Part shown: one piece after another, positions 60,585-64,000 of the stretch | How the letters are laid out: each line of letters starts with the position of its first letter | Position numbering within the stretch: the stretch's first letter is position 1 | Source: Erigeron canadensis | Taxonomy: Eukaryota > Streptophyta > Magnoliopsida > Asterales > Asteraceae | NCBI RefSeq assembly: GCF_010389155.1 | Contig: NC_057764.1 | Location: forward strand, 186,001 to 250,000 | Reading direction: 5' to 3' | Length of the DNA: 64,000 bases | The notes under the pieces: generated by a model | What the model was told of the DNA's origin: nothing | The model's database searches: none | Seen by the model: only the letters and a program-made list of their open reading frames with translations | Translations under genes and position numbers: made by a program

Positions 60585-60930
60585 AATTAGTGAGAAGCCA
60601 AGATACTATCTGGGCCCTCACTCCTCTAGCTATAGCAAAACCAATCCTACTAAATATATGAGCAGCCGTACGTGCTCCAATGTCTTTAGTTACGGAGACT
60701 TTCGGATCCGCTTCAGTATGGTCACGACATCCTTTTCAAGTTCACCAAAAGAAGAGAATGCGAAGGAAATAAATCCATATCCAATATCCGCATACTTAGT
60801 CTTATATTTGGCGCGTTTACATTGTGCAGCATCAATCACCACGCTACTAGGCACAAAGTCGGCCATACCGGTCTGTGTCATGGGTGACGAACCTGTCAAA
60901 TCAACACCCCTAACATGTTATCTCAATTAG
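60585..60930 (-). mobile_element. Retroelement-derived coding fragment
   Basis: The minus-strand frame reads LTGSSPMTQTGMADFVPS..., then YADIGYGFISFAFSSFGELEKDVVTILKRIRK-type sequence, and after a break IGARTAAHIFSRIGFAIARG. I recall such a tail in reverse-transcriptase-related proteins that recur in plant genomes. Upstream parts and catalytic motifs are missing. The retroelement assignment is from memory. Confidence 0.5.
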
Positions 60931-61867
60931 CTTCAATAGTTAGCACTTGTTTGGTAGAAATTGTGTTGTGCCCTTAGGTTAGGCGATGATCAACGATTAA
61001 GTAGCTTATTCGTGAGAGGTGTAGCTATTATATATATATATATTGCCGGTAGAGCAGAGAGAAAAAAATGAATTCTCTCGCTTCTGATTGGCTGGCTGAG
61101 AGTTTTATTTTCTTGTATTATGATTAGTTGGATTATATTTAGAAACTATTAAATGTCATTTTTATATTTGGTAACAATTGAATTTAAAGAAAAACTATAA
61201 AAATATATTCAAATTCTTAATGAGTTCAAAATCTTTTAATATAACTTAACATTCATAAACTCATACTTCTATAATACATCTGTATATTAAAAAAAATCAA
61301 AAGGCAAATTATATTTTGTTTGTAGCTAAGAAATTATATTTTGTTTATTTATCTTTTATATATTGTTCTAAGATTAGAAAATAATCTGATATGGTACGTG
61401 TGTTTCTAAAATATTTATAAAGTTGTTTTTGTTTAAACTTTATCCTCGTGGCATTTCACGCTTTAGTGAAATAGGCTTAATATAATGGTACGTGTGTTTA
61501 TAAAACGTTTATAAAGTTGTTTTTGTTTATACTCCATCCTCGCGACATTTCACATTTTAGTGAAATCGGCTATCGAAAGTTGAAGAGTTAGCCCTAATTG
61601 ATTAACAGACTTTATCTTATTATTGGCATGAAGTGTTTTGTAAAAATGATTGAATAGAATAACCCAAGTAATACAATATTTTGACTATTTTCAAATATTA
61701 TATAACTAGATGTTCACTACCAAAAAAATACGTTTCTCTTAAACAATTCATTGAACTTTAAAAAAACTATCAATAATATCATTAACAAACTTAAAATTTT
61801 GATTGGTGGGTCGACTTAATAACTTGAAAACTCAACCTGGACCGATCCGAGAAATCATGTTGGTAGG
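60931..61867. other. AT-rich intergenic DNA
   Basis: No gene. A roughly 90-bp block (GGTACGTGTGTTT..AAAGTTGTTTTTGTTTA..TTTAGTGAAAT) is tandemly duplicated at about 61393-61470 and 61488-61567. Confidence 0.5.
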
Positions 61868-63350
61868 TGATATGACCATTTTATACCTATCGCCCACATC
61901 GTTATTGGCCATTTTATGAAGTGTTTTAAGTCAATTTTATGTGCATTTGGCGCGTTTATGGTGTTTGTTAGTGTTTTCAGGCTCTAAACAGGTTATGTGT
62001 TCATTTAGCACAATTTCGGATGATTTTTGGTCAAGTTATTGATTCATGAGATCGAAAGAGTTGATTAAGTTGAGAAGATAGAAGATTTTGGCGAGTTTAC
62101 AAGTTAAACGGAGGTGGTCGCGGACCAGAAGAATTGGACTGCGCCGCAGTATGAGCATCACCAGCCCACTGCGCCGCAGTCAGCTAATGGAATAAAGCAC
62201 ATTCGGTCAGAAGGATTGGATTGCGCCGCAGTGGAGGTGACCAAAGCCCACTACGCCGCAGTCAGACAAGTGGAAAACGAGTACCCAAACAGTTATTTTA
62301 GATTGCGCCGCAGTGGGGGCATCACTCACCCACTGCGCCGCAGTGAGAGCACGGACCTGAAGAGTTTTGACCGACTTTTGCATCAGATTTCCAAGGGGTA
62401 TAAATAGAAAACAAAACCTAATTCGAAAGGCTATCAAAATTCTTTCTAGGAGCTGCTCTACAAGGGGTTATTTCAAGGATCAAAGCAAGAATTTCTTCCT
62501 CCGATTCATTGAAGATTCACGAGCACCCATCTATATCGTATCTACTTTTATTGTCTTACAATTTCTATTTCTCAAACAATTGGTACATCATGTTCTTCTT
62601 TTATTTTAATTGTTATTTTAAATTGATCATGAGTGGCTAAACGTTTAATCATCCACCTTGATGAAACTAGACGAATGATGTGATTGCTATATTTTTAATT
62701 CAAAGAGTTGTTTTCAATTATCGTTGTGCCGAGATCTTGATGATTTAATTCCTTTTTATATATTAATATGATATTGGTGGCATGTGTGTTCTTCGTTAGT
62801 GCTACTAGTTGGATGCATATGTGATTTTCAAATGATTGTTTGTCTATAAGCAATTATCACTAGATCATGGTATGATAGTGAATATCATTTTAATAAAAGG
62901 AGTCACTTTGTCAACGTGTTTTATAACGGTTGGTGGTACCACGGTATCTTCATAAGCATGATTGTTAATTCGATAGTCAAACAAACTAATAGCTTGTAAG
63001 GTTGTCTAGGCATTGGCGGTATCGGCTTGGGTAATTTAACTAGCAACTTAGGTAATCGGGTAACTTGCTCACGGTTGGTGGTACCACGTGAGCACCTTAA
63101 TCCCTTTACGATTATCTTTTCAGCCCAAATGAATTTGGTCTTAATTGAGTGCAATTATGTTTGAAGTCTAGTGAATTCAAGGTGGATGATCTTTATTTAT
63201 ATTGTCTGAAACTATCTTCTACTTTTATGAGTTTTGTCTTTTAAATTCATTTTAATTTATTTGTCAAAGTGAGAATTTAAGCAACACCCTGTTTTATTGA
63301 TATTGATATTTGTATTGTGGTTTTGTGATTTTAATGAAAGTAGCTACTCA
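61868..63350 (+). repeat. LTR-like sequence (solo or partial LTR), boundaries uncertain
   Basis: It starts near TGATATGACCATTTTATACC. It has a TATA box (GGGGTATAAATAG, about 62396-62408) and no coding capacity. It contains three pairs of near-palindromic 15-mers (62137-62345) and a duplicated CGGTTGGTGGTACCACG at about 62927 and 63074. The layout suggests a long LTR of a retrotransposon, but no internal region, primer site or target duplication was found. Confidence 0.45.
62137..62345 (+). repeat. Three pairs of near-palindromic 15-mers (second locus)
   Basis: Copies related to CACTGCGCCGCAGTG start at 62137, 62167, 62219, 62249, 62301 and 62331. Spacings are 30, 52, 30, 52 and 30 bp. The first of each pair begins GGACTGCG or GATTGCG; the second begins CACT and is preceded by CC. 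Confidence 0.9.
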
Positions 63351-63657
63351 CTAAAGAAATGAGTAGATGAAGACTTGGTATTACGTGACATCTGATGTGG
63401 CATGACAATATGACATGACATTAGTCGACTACAACTAAGCAGTCATTCAATGGCGTATATAAAATATACACAAAAATGAGTTCTTAGCATGAAGTATACA
63501 CCATACTAGATAGCCGATAAATTAAAAAAAAAAAATACACCTTACTAGATCAATCATAAACATTCATATAAAAGAAATAATAATAGTACCATCAAATTTA
63601 TTTATTTTTAATTTACCACATATATCTTGTATTGGATGCTTATACTAACTATGATAC

Positions 63658-64000
63658 TGTAACACCCCAACAAGGCGGAATCACGAGGGTTACGTACTAA
63701 GCACAACACGACATAGAAATTAAATAGAGACAAGTCTAAATGCAAAAAATGATTGGACAATTTATACTATTCAATCAATTACAAATACCGGAATCATACA
63801 AAAATGCACAAGGAGCACGTCCATCCAATGTTTACAAGAGAATAGTTCAAAAAATGGTAAATGATCCTAAGTAGAACCCATAAGCGGGATCAAATGAATC
63901 ACGGATCCATAAATAGTCCAATCCTAGCATGAAAACAATCAAGCAATCACCCAATACGTCTTTGATTAAAAGTTGACAAGTGTACTAAAATGTGTCAACA
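63658..64000 (+). repeat. Probable start of another gypsy-type LTR, cut by the window end
   Basis: TGTAACACCCCAACAAGGCGG resembles the start of the gypsy LTR at 42158 (TGTAACACCCCAAAG), but diverges afterwards. The remainder lies outside the window. Confidence 0.4.

Noticed and set aside
62114..62437. Open frames of 97 and 76 codons across the second array
   Set aside because: Same reason: repeat-driven frames on both strands in an LTR-like sequence.

Overview
This window looks like nuclear DNA of a flowering plant. The genes are intron-rich with GT-AG splice sites, the intergenic DNA is AT-rich, and most of the sequence is transposon debris. The mobile-element families recall Asteraceae genomes, but that assignment is inferred from memory of such sequences. 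I see no prokaryotic features, no CRISPR array and no convincing rRNA or tRNA gene.

Four host genes are supported. (1) On the minus strand at 8.7-11.8 kb (possible first exon at 13.7-13.8 kb) is a multi-exon gene resembling plant TAF1A, an RNA polymerase I TBP-associated factor. One splice junction is out of frame and its 5' part is unresolved. (2) On the plus strand at 18.35-21.08 kb is a two-exon, 875-codon gene resembling plant TAF1C. If both names hold, two subunits of the Pol I selectivity factor lie head to head. (3) On the minus strand at 28.15-30.93 kb is a four-exon, 629-residue NRT1/PTR transporter, closest to NPF6.1. (4) On the minus strand at 51.97-58.11 kb is a MEI2-like RNA-binding protein of 14 coding exons and 958 codons, whose exon phases all close.

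Mobile elements fill the rest. A decayed Ty1/copia element (0.52-5.48 kb) sits in a SINE. A hAT-type element at 7.16-7.96 kb has a perfect 8-bp target duplication. A near full-length L1-type LINE on the minus strand (21.88-27.07 kb) has a 17-bp target duplication and an ATGA overlap between its two ORFs. A MULE at 35.92-41.22 kb has about 200-bp inverted repeats and a perfect 9-bp duplication; it carries a broken transposase and an antisense two-exon GRF zinc-finger gene that looks intact. A decayed Ty3/gypsy chromovirus-like element occupies 42.16-50.93 kb. Its 5' LTR carries a tandem hAT composite with an outer 8-bp duplication. SINEs, Helitron ends, a Stowaway MITE, a foldback MITE and LINE fragments are scattered between them.

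The most unusual signal is a near-palindromic 15-mer, CACTGC-GGC-GCAGTG. It occurs six times as three evenly spaced pairs in the gypsy LTR. The same three-pair layout, with centre GCC instead of GGC, recurs in a different LTR-like sequence at 62.1-62.35 kb. The hAT composite is inserted inside one of these palindromes.
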